The position numbers were made by a program, and so were the translations under genes. Positions 1 to 13,626 of a DNA stretch of 64,000 nucleotides are shown piece by piece. The notes under the pieces were generated by a model, which saw nothing but the letters and a program-made list of their open reading frames with translations, ran no database searches and had not been told where the DNA came from. Each line of letters opens with the position of its first letter. The first letter of the stretch is position 1. This stretch comes from Lactifluus volemus (Eukaryota; Basidiomycota; Agaricomycetes; Russulales; Russulaceae), in NCBI GenBank assembly GCA_022376515.1, contig WTXI01000026.1, positions 62,001 through 126,000 on the forward strand. The letters are read 5' to 3'.

Positions 1-1
1 C

Positions 2-2179
2 GGACAGTTATCTGATTGGCCAGCGTTGGAGATGACGATTCGAGCACATGACGAATCAGTCGAGTCTGTTATATTCTCACCAGACGGGCAGCGAATCGCA
101 TCGGCCTCGCGAGATCTCACGATTCGGGTGTGGGATGCAACAACGGGGGAATCTGTCGCGGGACCCTTTACTGGACACACTGATCTTGTCTTCTCTGTCA
201 CATTCTCGCCTGACGGGAAACGCATCGCATCGGCATCGGCCGACTGCACGATTTACGTGTGGGATGCCGCAACAGGAGAGGTCCTAGCGGGACCATTTAC
301 TGGACACACGAGCTGGGTCAGATGCGTTGCATTCTCACCAAACGGACAACACATTGCCTCGGCCTCGAACGATCACACGATTCGTGTTTGGGATGCCGCA
401 ACTGGAGAAGTCGTAGCAGGCCCGTTTATTGGACACATCGACGCGGTCTACTGTGTTACATTCTCAACAGACGGGCAATGTATCGCCTCTTCCTCTAGAG
501 ATTGCACGATTCGCATGTGGGATGCCGCAACCGGAGATGTCCTAGCGGGCCCGTTTACTGGACACACTGAACCGGTTTGGTGTGTTGCATTCTCACCGGA
601 TGGGAAGCACCTCGCTTCGGCCTCGCACGATCGCACGATTCGTGTGTGGGATTCCGCAACGGGACATGTCGTAGCTGGCCCGTTTACTGGACACACCAAT
701 GCTATCAACTCTATTGCATTCTCACCGGACGGGTCGCACATTACCTCAGCCTCGCATGATCGCACGATTTGCGTGTGGGAATCGGCAACAGGGAAGATCG
801 TAGCAGGCCCGTTTACTGGACATACCTCTTCGATATTTTCTGTTTCACTTTCGCCAGACGGGCAGCGCATTGCCTCCGCCTCGTATGATCACACAGTTTG
901 TGTGTGGGATGCCAGAAAAAGAGAGACAGGGGGTTCATTTACCGGACATACCCAATCGATCTTTTCTGTTGCACTCTCACCAGATGGGCAACGGATAGCC
1001 TCGGCCTCTGCAGATTGCGCAATCTGTATGTGGGATGCAGAAACAGGAGAGGTCACAGCAGGTCCATTTACTGGTCACACCAATTGGGTCATCTGTGTTG
1101 CATTCTCCCCTGACGGGCGGTGGATCGTCTCCTCCTCACGAGATCGCACGATTCGCGTGTGGGATACCGTGATAGGAAATATTGTAGCGGGCCCGTTTAC
1201 CGGACATACCGATGTAGTCAAGTCTGTTGCATTCTCGCCGGACGGACAACACATCGCGTCGGCCTCGAACGATTGCACAGTTCGCGTGTGGGATGCCATG
1301 ACGGGAGAGGTTGTAGTGGGCCCGTTTACTGGACACACTGAGAAGGTGAACTCTGTTGCGTTCGCGCCGGACGGGAAGCGCATCGCGTCTGCCTCTAATG
1401 ACATCACAATTCGAGTATGGGATGCTGCGACAGGGGACGTCGTAGCGGGCTCGTTTACTAGTCACACTGACTGGGTCGAATCTGTTGCTTTTTCACCTGA
1501 TGGGCAGCAAATAGCCTCAGGCTCGAGAGATCACAAGATTTGTGTGTGGAATTCTGCAACAGGACAAGTCCTAGTAGGCCCTTTTACTGGACACGCTGAT
1601 CACGTCTCCTCTGTTGCATTCTCCCCAGATGGGCAGCAAATTGCATCGGCCTCGGTAGATCGCACGATTCGCTTGTGGGATTCTGCAACAGGGGTGGCTG
1701 TAGCAGGCCCTTTTATTGGACACACGGAAATTATCTGGTCCGTTGCATTCACACCAGATGGGCAGCGGATCGTTTCTGCCTCGGCAGATTGCACGATTCG
1801 CATGTGGGATGCCACAATTGGACTGAATGTTGTGTGCTCGTCTACCGGACTCACCCAACCAACCAACTCTGGTGCGTCCACTTTGGATTAGCAGCCTATC
1901 ACCTTGACCTTACGAGATCACACGATTCATATAGGGAAGCTCAGAGCAGAAGATATTGAGAAAGACCACTTTACGGAGAAGTTCCTAGTCAATAGTGATG
2001 CATGGATGTATGGGGAAGATGAAGAACTCCTTTTGTGGATTCCTCCGATTCACCGGCCATACTTTCATAGGGCTAACACAGTCTGGGTTGCTGGAAAACA
2101 TAGAACAGAGGTAGATCTCTCAAAATTTGTGTATGGATTAAATTGGGCTATGGTTTACATTCACAGTTCATCTAAATAA
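2..2179 (+). pseudogene. NLR gene 1: WD40 half and C-terminal domain, 5' part outside window
   Basis: The reading frame is already open at base 2 and matches the start of the WD40 exon in the other copies, so the C2 and NACHT exons lie left of the window. The frame encodes 14 WD40 repeats of about 43 residues with motif SPDGQRIASAS..TIRVWD and a GHT at each repeat start, which would make two seven-bladed propellers. In this family the propeller is taken to sense ligands and NACHT to act as the switch; that role is inferred. A TAG at 1889-1891 interrupts the frame where genes 3 and 4 have GGG. The same frame then runs on to 2179 through the conserved tail (motifs GWMYGEDxELLLWIPPIHRP and TEVDLSKFVYG in the other copies). 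Apart from this stop the visible part is undamaged. Confidence 0.85.
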
Positions 2180-3205
2180 AGTCCCATGTATTGCAAACAC
2201 CAATTAGTGTATCCTTCAAATTCAGTTAGTGCCAGCTCGTCTGTCTGAGGTTTGGCTAGTAGAGTCATCTTTTCAATACTAGGTCAGGTAGCACTAGCAT
2301 TTGGGTCATTGCATTTAAACCCACGGAACTTATAAAGTGGTTAGATGCTTGTTTTCATTTACTGGCTTTCCGTGGAGAACTTAGGCCAATTCCTAAAAGT
2401 TGAACTCTTCTCGGAGTTGAGGATGATCCTGGTGTTTGTCTCTTGCTCAGGTTCCCTCTTTCTCGCTGATGTCACTGAGCGCATCGAGTATTTCATCTGA
2501 AACATCATTTCCTGGCTTGCAGAAGATACTGCAGCTATCCAAAGACGTCTAGAGATGCAGTGGCATGTGTACCAAAGATTAATATGCTTACAGCAACCCA
2601 ACTTCTGTTACGCTGACCAATAACACATCATGATACCAATGCTCGGACCTGGACCCAGCTCTGAAAGGGATGAAGAAAACAGTGAGCAAGGTTCAATCCT
2701 TAACCATCTTATATATTGATTATTTGAGGGGCGAGTTGCACTGTGCCAGAGCCAGGCCTTGCCTGTGCCACGTTGTTCCGTGGCCACCCTGGTGAGCCGC
2801 CTGTGGCTGCACCTCCAACGAGTGCTCTTGAGGCTGCCAATAGCATCAGTATGTTGAGGGACGCCAAGTGTTAGTACAATTTATGAGCAGTCCAGAATCT
2901 AACTAGGGCAACAAAGAGCGTGTATCGTGCCGACAGCTGTAATTTGTATTTGGACGATACGACGATGACATCAGGAATTACAAACCGAGTGTCTAGTGGA
3001 ACGGAAGGTAAGGGTGATTGTGGAAGACATGAGAGTGGTGGTAGCACCACACACCTAGCGCTCCTCTACCTCCTACCCTTCCGTAATGCCAATCCTTACA
3101 CTTATAAAGACTTATCAAACGCGCCAAGATGCTCCCAGGTTTCTGAGAAGACGTCTTCACTGAGATACCAGAGTTCAGAAAGTCAAACTTACTGCCCACT
3201 GGCAA
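2180..3205. repeat. NLR 3'-flank module, copy 1
   Basis: This spacer matches the sequence after gene 2 (13627 onward) and after gene 4 (31345-32358). Apart from the short minus-strand frame at 2447-2548 I see no convincing gene. Its right end, around ACCGAAGGGTGG near 3208-3219, is the intact version of the site where the KDZ element sits after gene 4. Confidence 0.6.
2447..2548 (-). CDS. Conserved minus-strand terminal exon (33 codons), copy 1
   Basis: Reading the minus strand from a ctctag acceptor gives a 33-codon frame with KPGNDVSDEILDAL and ending SEKEGT-stop. A gtaagc donor lies about 45 nt upstream. Two further copies of identical length occur downstream of genes 2 and 4, and most differences between copies are third-position or conservative (D/E). 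This suggests a small gene converging on each NLR gene. The upstream exons could not be assembled with confidence, and I do not recognise the product. Confidence 0.4.
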   Translation of the reverse strand, partial: TSLDSCSIFCKPGNDVSDEILDALSDISEKEGT

Positions 3206-4400
3206 CCGAAGGGTGGCACCAGTCTTGAGATGGGGATGGCCAAACGGTGATCACGTGTATGCACGTTGACACTTCTCAGTCGGTGTGTGTTGTGATGACC
3301 AGTATATAGTTGAGGACCATCTGGAGACCGATCGCAATTCTTCTCCGATCCTTCACCCGACATCCATCCCGTCGTATATCGTACGACCGCATATACTCGC
3401 ACATAAATCTGTTTCTTCTTTTGTCCAGTGCTCTGATGCGGGTACATTCTATGTACAGAGAAAATATGCCAGGGCACGTGATGATTCTCCGCACAGCTCC
3501 CTCAAGCATCTGGCGTCGATAAATATTGCCAAGTTTTTTGAGGTGATTCCTGGCTCCGAGGAAGGTGCTACTAACGACGCACAGAGGGGGAGGTTGTGCA
3601 CTCGGATGACTGCAAGGAAAGGGATGTAATCATTATCGGAGCATGACAATAGATATACGTACTGGTGACCTTGAGCGGGAGCGAGCTTAGTTCCGTTCTT
3701 TTGTTGGCCCGAGCACGGCTGTCGCGGAATTCGGCAGCATATCTGTGTGTTTGTAGCCTCAAAAGGTATTGAAATACAGGAACGAAAGCCCGGAGGAAAG
3801 AAGCTGAGATCGTTGGAGGTTGTGTTCACAATAAGGCACTTCCTCAATCGGGAGCATATTACTGAACACGTACATTGGCCCCCTTCCAATTCCTGGACCA
3901 CTGTCTTGATGCACTCTCTTTTGGTAGAGAGACACAAGTTCTAGGAGCCTGTTTTCGAGGCGATGAAGAACTTGAGGCGTGTCATAACATCATGGTCACT
4001 TTTGCGAGATCACCACTTGAAGCTGGACAGGTAGGTCGTCCAGGACAGAAGAAGTGGGAAGCAGGTGGGGAACGGGACGAGGTGAGAGATGGTGACGTGG
4101 ATCGAGAGGGGTCTGCGGACGTATCTTACCAGAAATGTTAGCAGGTCTATGAGGGGGGATGACTGTGGACGTTCGGGCATTGGTCACATGACTCATTCGA
4201 ACATCGCTCGGCTATTGCCATTGCTTGGCTACAGTGCATATAAACTGTAAACACGCGGAATAATCGTGATGATCATCGGGCTCGACCCCATTACATCTGG
4301 CGCCATCCAGGTGTTATAAATGAGCGTTGATGAGCCTGGGGGGCGGGGCTTATTATTTTAGGTATGAAAATGTACCGGTATCGTATTATGTGTCCCCTAG
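3206..4400 (+). repeat. Spacer module R, copy a, with candidate two-exon ORF
   Basis: This copy is closest to 59125-60312 and more distantly related to the copies at about 4986, 14880 and 23960. On the + strand it holds an open frame 3285-3550 (motif AKFFEVIPGSEE). This could splice from a gtgcta donor to a tttgtag acceptor near 3756 into a second frame (QERKPGGKKLRS, then TEHVHW) ending at TAG 3942. The second frame stays open in copies a, b, c and e. No function is recognised; it may equally be decayed repeat DNA. Other frames on the minus strand are also open, so the coding strand is not settled. Confidence 0.45.
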
Positions 4401-4985
4401 GCGGGGGGATGTTTTGTGTGCCTTTCGAGAGAGGACTGTAAGTAGCTAAAGGTAAGCCAAAAAAGCTGCGAAGCGCCCATTGCTACTACTCTCGCATCAT
4501 CAAGCCAAGGAGACAACATGCGGGAAAGTCTAGAAAGATCCAGAATTCAGAGTCGTAATGTGAGAAACAATGCAGCACTGTTGGGGAACCTGATTATCTG
4601 CGAGTGAGTCTGAGAGTGCTAATAGAGAGGAGAGGAGAGGAGCGGCAGGGAGGTAGGTTGATGAACTGCAGTGGGGACGTTAAGGCGAGACTAGGATGAG
4701 CACAGGCGATGGAAAGTGGTAGATGGCGAAACAAGCTGAGTCTGAGATACTGACTTGAGGGGAGCAAGAACAATTTCAAACTGAGAGCGAGGGACGCGGT
4801 GATCGTGATGCATGATGCTCAGGCTACTAGTACTGCTCCTCAAAATACAGTTTGCAATCTTTTTATACACATTTTCGTTCCGTAGCTGCTAAGTAGGAAA
4901 ACGGGTCAAGAAAGTAATGTACAATCCTAGCAGTCAGGAAAACATATGGGAGGGTAAGTAAAACGCGAGGCGGGGAAGTGTCTTA
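4401..4985. other. Spacer with no recognisable gene
   Basis: This AG-rich spacer between two R modules, including short GAGAGG-type repeats around 4620-4650, has no frame I would call. It has no obvious counterpart in the other NLR spacers. Confidence 0.5.
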
Positions 4986-6030
4986 ACAAAAATTTGGAGT
5001 CACGTGCACCCCTGACACTGATGAGGACCATCTAGAGACCGATCATAGTTCTTCTCCGATCGAGTTAGTCTTCTCGGGGAAAGAGAGACGAAACAGGAAC
5101 GAGAAAGCTGCCAAGTTGTTTGGTCGCACTGAGCGACGTTCACCCGGCATCCATCCCGTCGTTCGTCGCACACACGCATATACACGAATACGCATCCATT
5201 TCCTTCGTCCCGTGCTCTGATCCGGGTACATTCTATGTACAGAGAAAACATGCCCTAGAGCACACGACGATTCTCCACACATCTCCCTCAAGCATCTGGC
5301 GGCGATGAATATTGCCAAGGTATCCTGGCTTCGAGGAAGATGTTATCAACGACGCACAGAAAGGGTTGTGCGCTCTGAGGACTGCAGTGAAAGTGATTTA
5401 ATCCTTATCGGAGCGTGATAATAGATATACGTACCAGTAACCTTGAGCGGGAGCGAGCTTAGTCGCGTCTCTTCGTTGGCCTGAGCACGGCTGTTGCGGA
5501 AGTCGGCGGCAGATCTGTGGGTTTGAGAGATTGAAATACAGGAAAGAAAGCCCGGTGGAGAGAAGCTGAGACCTTCGGAGGTTGTATTCACAATAAGGGA
5601 CGTCTTCAATTGGGAGCATCTTACTGAACACGTACATTGGCGCCTTTCAAATTCCCGGACCACTTTGTTGATCCACTCTCTTTTGGTAGAGAGACACAGG
5701 TTCTAGGAGCGTATTTTCGAGGCGATGAAGAACTTGAGGCGTATCATAACATCATGGTCTCTTTTCTAGACCACCATATGAAGGTGGACAGGTGACGGAG
5801 GCGGTGGTGGCAGCTGAATGGGTGAACGTGTGGGAGTCGGCTAGCCTGGCAGGTAGGTCGTCAAGGACAGAAGAGGTGGGAAGCGGGAGGGGAACGGGAG
5901 ATGGGTAGACAAAGTCTCTGGTTCAATTGAGGTGAGAGGTGGTGACACGAGTCTAGAAAGGTCTGTCGACGTACTAGAAACGTTGGTGGGTCTGTGAGGG
6001 GATGGCGACTGACATCGAGTTGCTCGGCTA
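4986..6030 (+). repeat. Spacer module R, copy b
   Basis: This is a second R copy in the same spacer, closer to copies c (14880) and d (23960) than to copy a. The second candidate exon, starting about 5550 with IEIQERKPGGEK, is open to TAG near 5704. The first exon region is shifted out of frame. The gene 1-gene 2 spacer is the only one with two R modules. Confidence 0.45.
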
Positions 6031-7967
6031 TTGCTATTGCTTCGCTACGTCGCGTAAACAGGCGGAATAATCATGACGATGGTTAAGAATCGCGAAGAGG
6101 AGATCCCTTCAAGCTGTCGCACGCTTGTTACTCGAGAATGAATGGGATAGAAGGGGTAACGAAGGCAGGGAGGACGGCAATCCAGATGCACTGACCTGGC
6201 GCATGCGCCTGCCCTGACGCGCCTGCCAGTGACGGCCCGTAACCGGCTCGCCTTGTCATAGGCTGGGATGGCTTTCTCAACCCAAGACACCATTCGAGAT
6301 AATGCTGAATCCCGACACGGACCTCCCATCTATTACCACGCCCAGCTCACGCTCGACTTGGAGGGGATGTCGGTACATGGCCTGGCCCATGCGCTCCTAG
6401 CTCAATTGGTATTAGTATGGAGTCTAGTCTCCTTTTAGGTGAGGACACCACCTGTTAGGCATCTAAGGCTCACGACCCACTCTGCTGTCGCACAGGCCCC
6501 GGTCCCTCCAGATGGATTGCAAGACATTTGGGCATTCAGCCACACACCTCGATCCATCACAAGTTTGTGCACGCCGCACTGAACCTGACACACATCCCTG
6601 CCATCGCCACCGCGGACCACCATCACGGCTCCCTCCCCAACCCTTCCCCTTCTGCAGCTGCTCGTGCCGCCGATGCCTATCCTTAAAGTGGGAAACTGTT
6701 AGCTGTCACTGGTGACGATGAAGGAGAAGGGCCAAACTTAAAGTGAGTTGGTTCAAGGAGGCAACAATAAGCGCCACTACCACTGTGGTGGCCCTAGTGG
6801 CTTTTTCTCTGCTGTGCTCTGCATCGCTGGGTTCCTATCCGTCTTCCCATCTTAACAGGTCCGCTTTTAATACCATTTCATTTCTTTTATGGCCTCACTC
6901 ACGGTGACTCACCTGTTGCTTCCTGTTTGTTTCACTAGTCGTTGGCTCGACCCAACCAGGGACATCCCCGTTTTTGATGTACTCGTCGTCGCCACCCCTC
7001 AAGAACGGGGGGAAGCACAGAGGATGTCTATCAGGAGACAACACCCATGCCAACAACGTCGAGACCTGGGAGCGCAAGGCAACGTCCAGCTGTCCACGAG
7101 TCCACGACGAAACAGTTGAAGACAACTACTGATGAGGAGACCGCCATTGGTGCTGCGCGTGAGAAACGTGCAGCACCTTTCACCGAGGCCGCGCGATCGA
7201 CAATCGTCAAAGTCAAAGTCCCCGCCAGCGCTCCAGGATGAGCGCTCGGATTCGCCAAGGCATCCACCTGGAGGATCGCCCAATTTTTGCGAGGGCTTAG
7301 TATCAAAACGCTGCTCTCTTGCACTCACATTCTCTGCTGGAAAGGGTATAGGGGCAAGGGACACAGGAGGATCCATCTGATTCAGGGTACCAACCGTTTT
7401 GCAGCTTCATCCTATACAGGACTATTCTGGCTGTCATGCATCTATTGCATTTACGTTCGTTCGTTTCTTTTGCTTTGTACCATCCGTAGCTTGTTGAGTT
7501 TCCACGATTCGTCGATGTCCATTAATTATTGGTTGAGATTCCGCTCAACTTCGCGAGCATCCCAGCGACGTCGCGGCTCTTTTACGTTGCGCCAGTGTGC
7601 GAGGTGAGGATGCACATGACTTCCAACACGCGAAAAATGTTACGATTTCCTTCGGTTGGCTCCTACTACTACGGTGCCTGAGTCGACTTCAGCTTGATTA
7701 GGTAGAAATGCTGTAGTAAGTATCCTGAGGTACTATGGAGAGGCGTAGCAGCTGTAAGAATCGATAGACCTTGAGAGGTCCCCATGTTCAGTTCCCCTCC
7801 TAGTGAAACAACTCGGAATCTGCACCAACTCAACAAGGTTCACCAGCGCTTTTTTTTCTGACTGTTGTTTGTTTGTTTCAAATCACAGAGCGCTTTAACG
7901 ACCCGTACGGCCAACTTGAACAACCATCCCGGTGGTCATCTCAATCTCAACTTCTCACTTCTCCACG
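6031..7967. repeat. NLR 5'-flank module upstream of gene 2
   Basis: This is non-coding by inspection and matches 15991-17821 upstream of gene 3 over most of its length. The last 250 bp, with a T-rich stretch and CAACAAGGTTCACCAGCGC, are also conserved upstream of gene 4. They probably contain the NLR promoter. No TATA box is certain. Confidence 0.5.
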
Positions 7968-10900
7968 ATGTCATTCGCTCAACCAAACTCGTATGTCAAA
8001 CTCTCTCACACCCGGTGCCATCGGATGTTAACCATTACTCCAGCCCAGATCCTCAAACATCCCGAATCGGGTACAACAGTCACTCCATTTCATCTCCATA
8101 TTTGCTAAGATCGCTGCCTTTGATCAGCGATCAAGTCAGCAAAACACAACCGAGCGTGCTTCAGCTCGAAGTGACAGGTCTATCTTTTTGGCGATGTTGC
8201 ATCGATAAGTACTGAACTTTTCCTCTGTCAGTCCTCAGGGCGCGTAATCTTCCTCCTCTGAAATCCCTCCCGGGGAAAGAGAAACGGTTTTACGTTACGG
8301 TGACGAGCGGGGAGAAGACATGGCAGACTCGATCTATACAAAGCGTTGATCAGCACGTCGAATGGAATGAGAAAGTCGACGGATTGTGAGAAATCTCATA
8401 TACGCATTTCAATGCCCAATTGACTCCTGTGCAGTGTCGTACAACCGCTCTCTCAAATTACAGTATCCCTTTTTGCAAAGAGGACCATGCGGAAAGACAT
8501 ACTTCTCGGGCAGAAGGAAATATCCTGTGAGTCCCGACGCGGTTCGTTCATTTCTTCGGATCCTTGATCATGCATCTTGCTGAGCGTCCTTCATGTAGAA
8601 CTTGATATAGTTTTTAACAGCGCTGATGGACGCGGTAGACATTCAACGATGCCGGATACACTTTTGACGATCACCGTATCCACGAATCCCGATTCCTCTC
8701 TAACTACGGCAGTCATTACATCGAATCATGTGGCGACAGAGTTGGACAATTCTGCTGCTGAAGGAGATCTCGTACGTCCTTCTATCCAATTAAATCATGA
8801 ATCCAGGCAACCCATGGCAGCTTCCGCCTCTCTATCTGCTTTATCCCAGACGCTTGACCTTCCCACTGAGGGCGATACTCCTGTGAGACCAGTTGTAGTC
8901 AGCCAGTCGGAGATGTCAAGTACTCTTGGTCGTGCTGAAGAAGCCATGGAAGCCATGGATACAATAAAAGCGTGGAAGAAAGCCATTGATGTTGTGAAGC
9001 AGGTGATGGATACTGTCGACCCGATCGCTGAAGTATGACTAACATCATGATGGGTTTTCCGTATCCCTTACTAAACTGCTGTTCAGTTGTTCCCGCACGC
9101 AACGTTAGCATGGAAATTACTCTCAAAGATTCCCGAGGTTCGTCTCCGTGCTCTGGAAGAGGATATACATAGTTCAATATCTTTTTCACCTGCTGTCAGA
9201 CATTGCTACTCCAGTTGAAGCGTGATGACAACGTCAGAACACTACTTCAAGCAATACTGGATGCATTCGACTTTGCGAAGAAGGCGGACCTTTTGAGGAA
9301 CATGGACCCGGAGTCTACGCAACCGAAAATTCTGGATGAGATGCTCGAGTGTGTCTCGGAATGTGCCAAATTCATCATATCGTATGCGGAGGATGTGAAT
9401 GTCGGTACGTCGTCTTTGCCTCTCTGTGGTCATTCATCGTAATAAATATTTGATTTAGGAAAGCGGACTTTGAAGAATGTGGTCCGCCAAGTGGACGGGA
9501 GAATTGACGATTACCGCACGAACCTTACTCGACTGCGAGATAATTTTCTCGCGGGTACTACTGTTATCGCCGGGGGTGCTGTGCTGGAATTTGGTACGTA
9601 ATCCTGATGATCTGGATCGTCGAGTGGTCGATCTGATGAGAGGACAAAGAACTCGACTCAAAAATAAGAGAATTGCCTTACAAAGGAGGCTGGCGATTTG
9701 GAGATGACAGGCGCTGTCTTCCAGGCACACGACAAGATTTCTTGGACCATATCATCAGCTGGGTCGAGAATCGCCAATCTCAACGTGGACTTGTGCTCCT
9801 CGGCCAGGCCGGCACAGGAAAGTCTTCGATTGCACATGAAGTCGCCCGCCGGTTAGAAAACAAGCATCTCGGCTCTTACTTTGCATTTCTACGGAAGGAG
9901 GGCTCCAAAGACGAGGCTCACCAGCTGTTCACGACACTTGCTCGGGATCTCTCCAATCGCTATCCTCCGTTCAAACTCGCCCTCGGGAGGGTGCTCAAGA
10001 ATGATCCATCTCTTTGTAGCACTCGACACTATCGCACCCTTTTCGAACGGCTCCTGCTTGAACCGGTCAAGCACGTTCAGCTTCGGGATCCAATTCTTAT
10101 TGTCATCGATGCGTTGGATGAGAGCGGTGATGTAATTCGCCCAAACGGATTACACAAGTTTATTGCTCAACATCTGTTCGAGTTGCCATCGAACTTTCGC
10201 ATCCTCATCACCTCGAGGCCGGAAAATGAAATCGAACATGTATTTTGTAACACGTTGTCCGCACGCACCCTCTACATGGACGATCCGAAACTGGCTGCCA
10301 AGACGGAGCAAGATATTCGGTTGTATCTCGAGAGCGAACTCCCCTTTGACTTGTTCGAACGACATGGAGCGAAACTTGCAGAGACGGCGGAAGGCTTGTT
10401 TCAGTGGGCAGCCGTTTCGTGCGGGTTGATAAATAAGCCACCTCCTAGCTTTGGGTTCAGCAGGAAACAGGTGATACAGCGTCTGTTGGGACACTCACGA
10501 GGTCGGGATGGACAGGATCCGTTGGACCAGCTGTACAGAGAAGTTCTGGAAGGCTACTTCAAGCCGGTTGCAGCACAGACACTATTTCGGTCTGTGATGG
10601 GACAGCTTTTCGCTGCGATGGTGCCGCTTTCGATCCGTTCTTTGACTATTCTGCGACAGCATGCACCCAAGGATGACCCGGAGGATCCTGATCCCGAGGA
10701 TTCTGATTGTGTTGTTGAAATGCTCGGTCACCTCGGCTCACTTCTCAGTAACGTGACCTCATCCGACGACACCCTCCCGATCGTCCCTCTCCACACCTCA
10801 TTTCGTGACTTCCTTGCGGATGAGAAGAGTGGGGAATTTCACATCGACCTTGGCATATCTCACCGTCGGTTGGCACATTCCTGCCTTGGATTAATGCTCA

Positions 10901-13626
10901 ATGATCTCAAATTCAACATTTGCAAACTCGAATCGTCATTCCTTGCCAACAGGGATGTGCCAGATCTCGATTCTCGAATTGCCAAATTTGTTCCACCTGT
11001 TCTGTCCTATGCGTGCGTTTTCTGGGGTGATCACCTAGAACGACATGGTACTGAAGAGGACCTGTTTCCGAAACTTCGATCGCTGTTCGAGACTAGATTC
11101 CTTTTTTGGCTGGAAGTGCTTAGCATCAGGAACAGCGTCGGTCTTGGATCACGAGCGCTGGGATCTCTGAACACATGGTTGCGGTCTGATGAACTGAAGG
11201 TAGGCGCATCATATCACGTCATACGACATGTAGTGACTATTGGGTACAATTGCAGCAATCGTTCCAATCAGAGGTTGAGGATATGTTGGGATTAGTGAAT
11301 GATGCGTTCGCATTTGTGCGGTATTTCGGGATGGCGATATCAAGAAGCGTCCCGCACATATATATATCTGCTCTCCCATTTGCGCCATCCTCTTCCCGCA
11401 TCGTCCAGCACCACCTTCACTTATTCCCCCACACATTGTTTTTGACACGCGGACAGTTATCTGATTGGCCGGCATTGGAGATGACGATCCAAGCACATGA
11501 CGGACCAGTCTACTCTGTTGTATTCTCGCCAGATGGGCAGCGGATCGCATCAGGCTCGCGAGATGGGACGATTCGGGTGTGGGATGCAACAACGGGGGAA
11601 ACTTTTGCGGGACCGTTTACTGGACACACTAATCTGGTCTTGTCTGTCGCATTCTCGCCTGACGGGAAACGCATCGCATCAGCATCGGCCGATCGCACGA
11701 TTTGCGTATGGGATGCCGCAACAGGAGAGGTCGTAGCGGGACCATTTACTGGACACACGAGGTGGGTCAGATGCGTTGCATTCTCACCGAACGGACAATA
11801 CATCGCCTCGGCCTCGTCCGATCACACGATTCGTGTTTGGGATGCCGCAACTGGAGAGGTCGTAGCAGGCCCGTTTATTGGACACATCGACTCGGTCTAC
11901 TGTGTTACCTTCTCACCAGACGGGCAATGCATCGCCTCGGCCTCTAAAGATTGCACGATTCGCATTTGGGATGCTGCAACCGGAGATGTCGTAGCGGGCC
12001 CGTTTATTGAACACACTGAACCGGTTAGGTGTGTTGTATTCTCACCGGACGGGAAGCACGTCGCTTCGGCCTCTGAAGATCGCACGATTCGTGTGTGGAC
12101 CTCAGCAACAGGACAGGTCGTAGCTGGCCCATTTACTGGACACACCAAGATCATCTACTCTATTACATTCTCACCGGACGGGTCACACATTACCTCAGCC
12201 TCGCATGATCGCACGATTTGCGTGTGGAAATTGGCAACAGGCCAGATCATAGCAGGCCCGTTTACTGGACATACTGACTCAATATTTTCTGTTGCACTCT
12301 CACCTGACGGGCAGCGCATTGCCTCGGCCTCGTACGATCACACGGTTTGTGTGTGGGATGCCAGAAGAGGAGAGGCAGGGGGCTCATTTACCGGACATAC
12401 CCAATCGATCTTTTCTGTTGCACTCTCACCAGATGGGCAACGGATAGCCTCTGCCTCTGCAGATTTCACAATCTGTGTGTGGGATGCCGCATCAGGAGAG
12501 GTCACAGCAGGTCCATTCACTGGTCACACCGATTGGGTCATGTGTGTTGCATTCTCCCCTGACGGGCGGCGGATCATCTCCTCCTCGCGAGATCGCACGA
12601 TCCGCGTGTGGGATACCGCGACAGGAAATATTGTAGCGGGCCCGTTTACTGGACATACCGATATAGTCAACTTTGTTTCATTCTCGCCGGACGGACAACA
12701 CATCGCGTCGGCCTCGTACGATTGCACAGTTCGCGTGTGGGATGCCATGACGGGAGAGGTTGTAGTGGGCCCGTTTACTGGACACACTGAGAACGTGAAC
12801 TCTGTTGCGTTCTCGCCGGACGGGAAGTGCATCGCGTCTGCCTCCGAAGACCTCACAATTCAAGTATGGGATGCTGCGACAGGAGAGGTCGTAGCGGGCC
12901 GTTTACTGGTCACACTTACTGGGTCGAATCTGTTGCTTTTTCACCTGATGGGCAGCGAATAGCCTCAGGCTCGGGAGATCGCAAGATTTGTGTGTGGGAT
13001 TCTGCAACAGGACAAGTCCTAGTAGGCCCTTTAATTGGACACGCTGGTCAAGTCTCCTCTGTTGCATTCTCCCCAGACGGGCAGCAAATTGTATCGGCCT
13101 CGGGAGATCGCACGATTCGCTTGTGGGATTCTGCAACAGGGGTGGCTGTAGCAGGCCCTCTTATTGGACACACAAAAACTATCTGGTCCGTTGCATTCAC
13201 ACCAGATGGGCAGCGGATCATTTCGGCCTCAGAAGATTGCACGATTCGCATGTGGGATGCCACAACAGCACTGAATGTTGTGTGCTCGTCTACCGGACCC
13301 ACCCAATCGACTAACTCTGGTGCGTCCACTTTAAATTGACAGCCTATCATCTGACCTTACGAGATCACACGATTCATATAGGGAAGCTCAGAGCAGAAGA
13401 TATTGAGAAAGATCACTTTACGGAGAAGTTCCTAGTCGATAGTGATGGATGGATGTATGGGGAAGATGAAGAACTCCTTTTGTGGATTCCTCCGATTCAC
13501 CGGCCATACCTTCATAAAGCTAACACAATCTACGTTGCTGGAAAACATAGAACAGAGGTAGATCTCTCAAAATTTGTGTATGGAATAAATTGGGCTATGG
13601 TTTACGTTCACAGTTCATCTAAATAG
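7968..13626 (+). pseudogene. NLR gene 2: C2-NACHT-WD40, near-intact, broken in the last repeats
   Basis: This is the best-preserved copy. Exons fit at 7968-7990, 8044-8177, 8232-8385, 8435-8526, 8611-9032, 9087-9137, 9200-9404, 9459-9593, 9650-11199 and from 11256, all joined by GT-AG introns without stops. The N-terminus forms a C2-like domain (motifs RARNLPPLKSLPGKEKRFYV, YAKRTMRKDILLG-like), followed by helical exons. NACHT follows with Walker A GQAGTGKSS near 9810, Walker B LIVIDALDES near 10100 and sensor ITSRPE near 10210. Then come 14 WD40 repeats. A lost C in a GGGCCC run near 12898 shifts the frame in repeat 12. TGA at 13337-13339 and a further 1-nt loss separate the conserved tail. 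As a fungal NLR it would be a cytosolic immune or incompatibility switch (family knowledge). Whether the truncated protein works is unknown. Confidence 0.85.

Noticed and set aside
448..1881. Antisense and alternative-frame ORFs through the WD40 repeats
   Set aside because: They repeat with the 129-bp WD unit and are shadows of the real frame.
26..1891. Direct repeats of about 129 bp that could suggest a satellite or CRISPR-like array
   Set aside because: They encode WD40 repeats in frame; no spacer/repeat structure.
6390..6470. tRNA-like A box (TAGCTCAATTGG) here and in the related copy near 16326
   Set aside because: No B box (GGTTCRANTCC) at the right distance and no cloverleaf; the two copies differ at positions a tRNA would keep.
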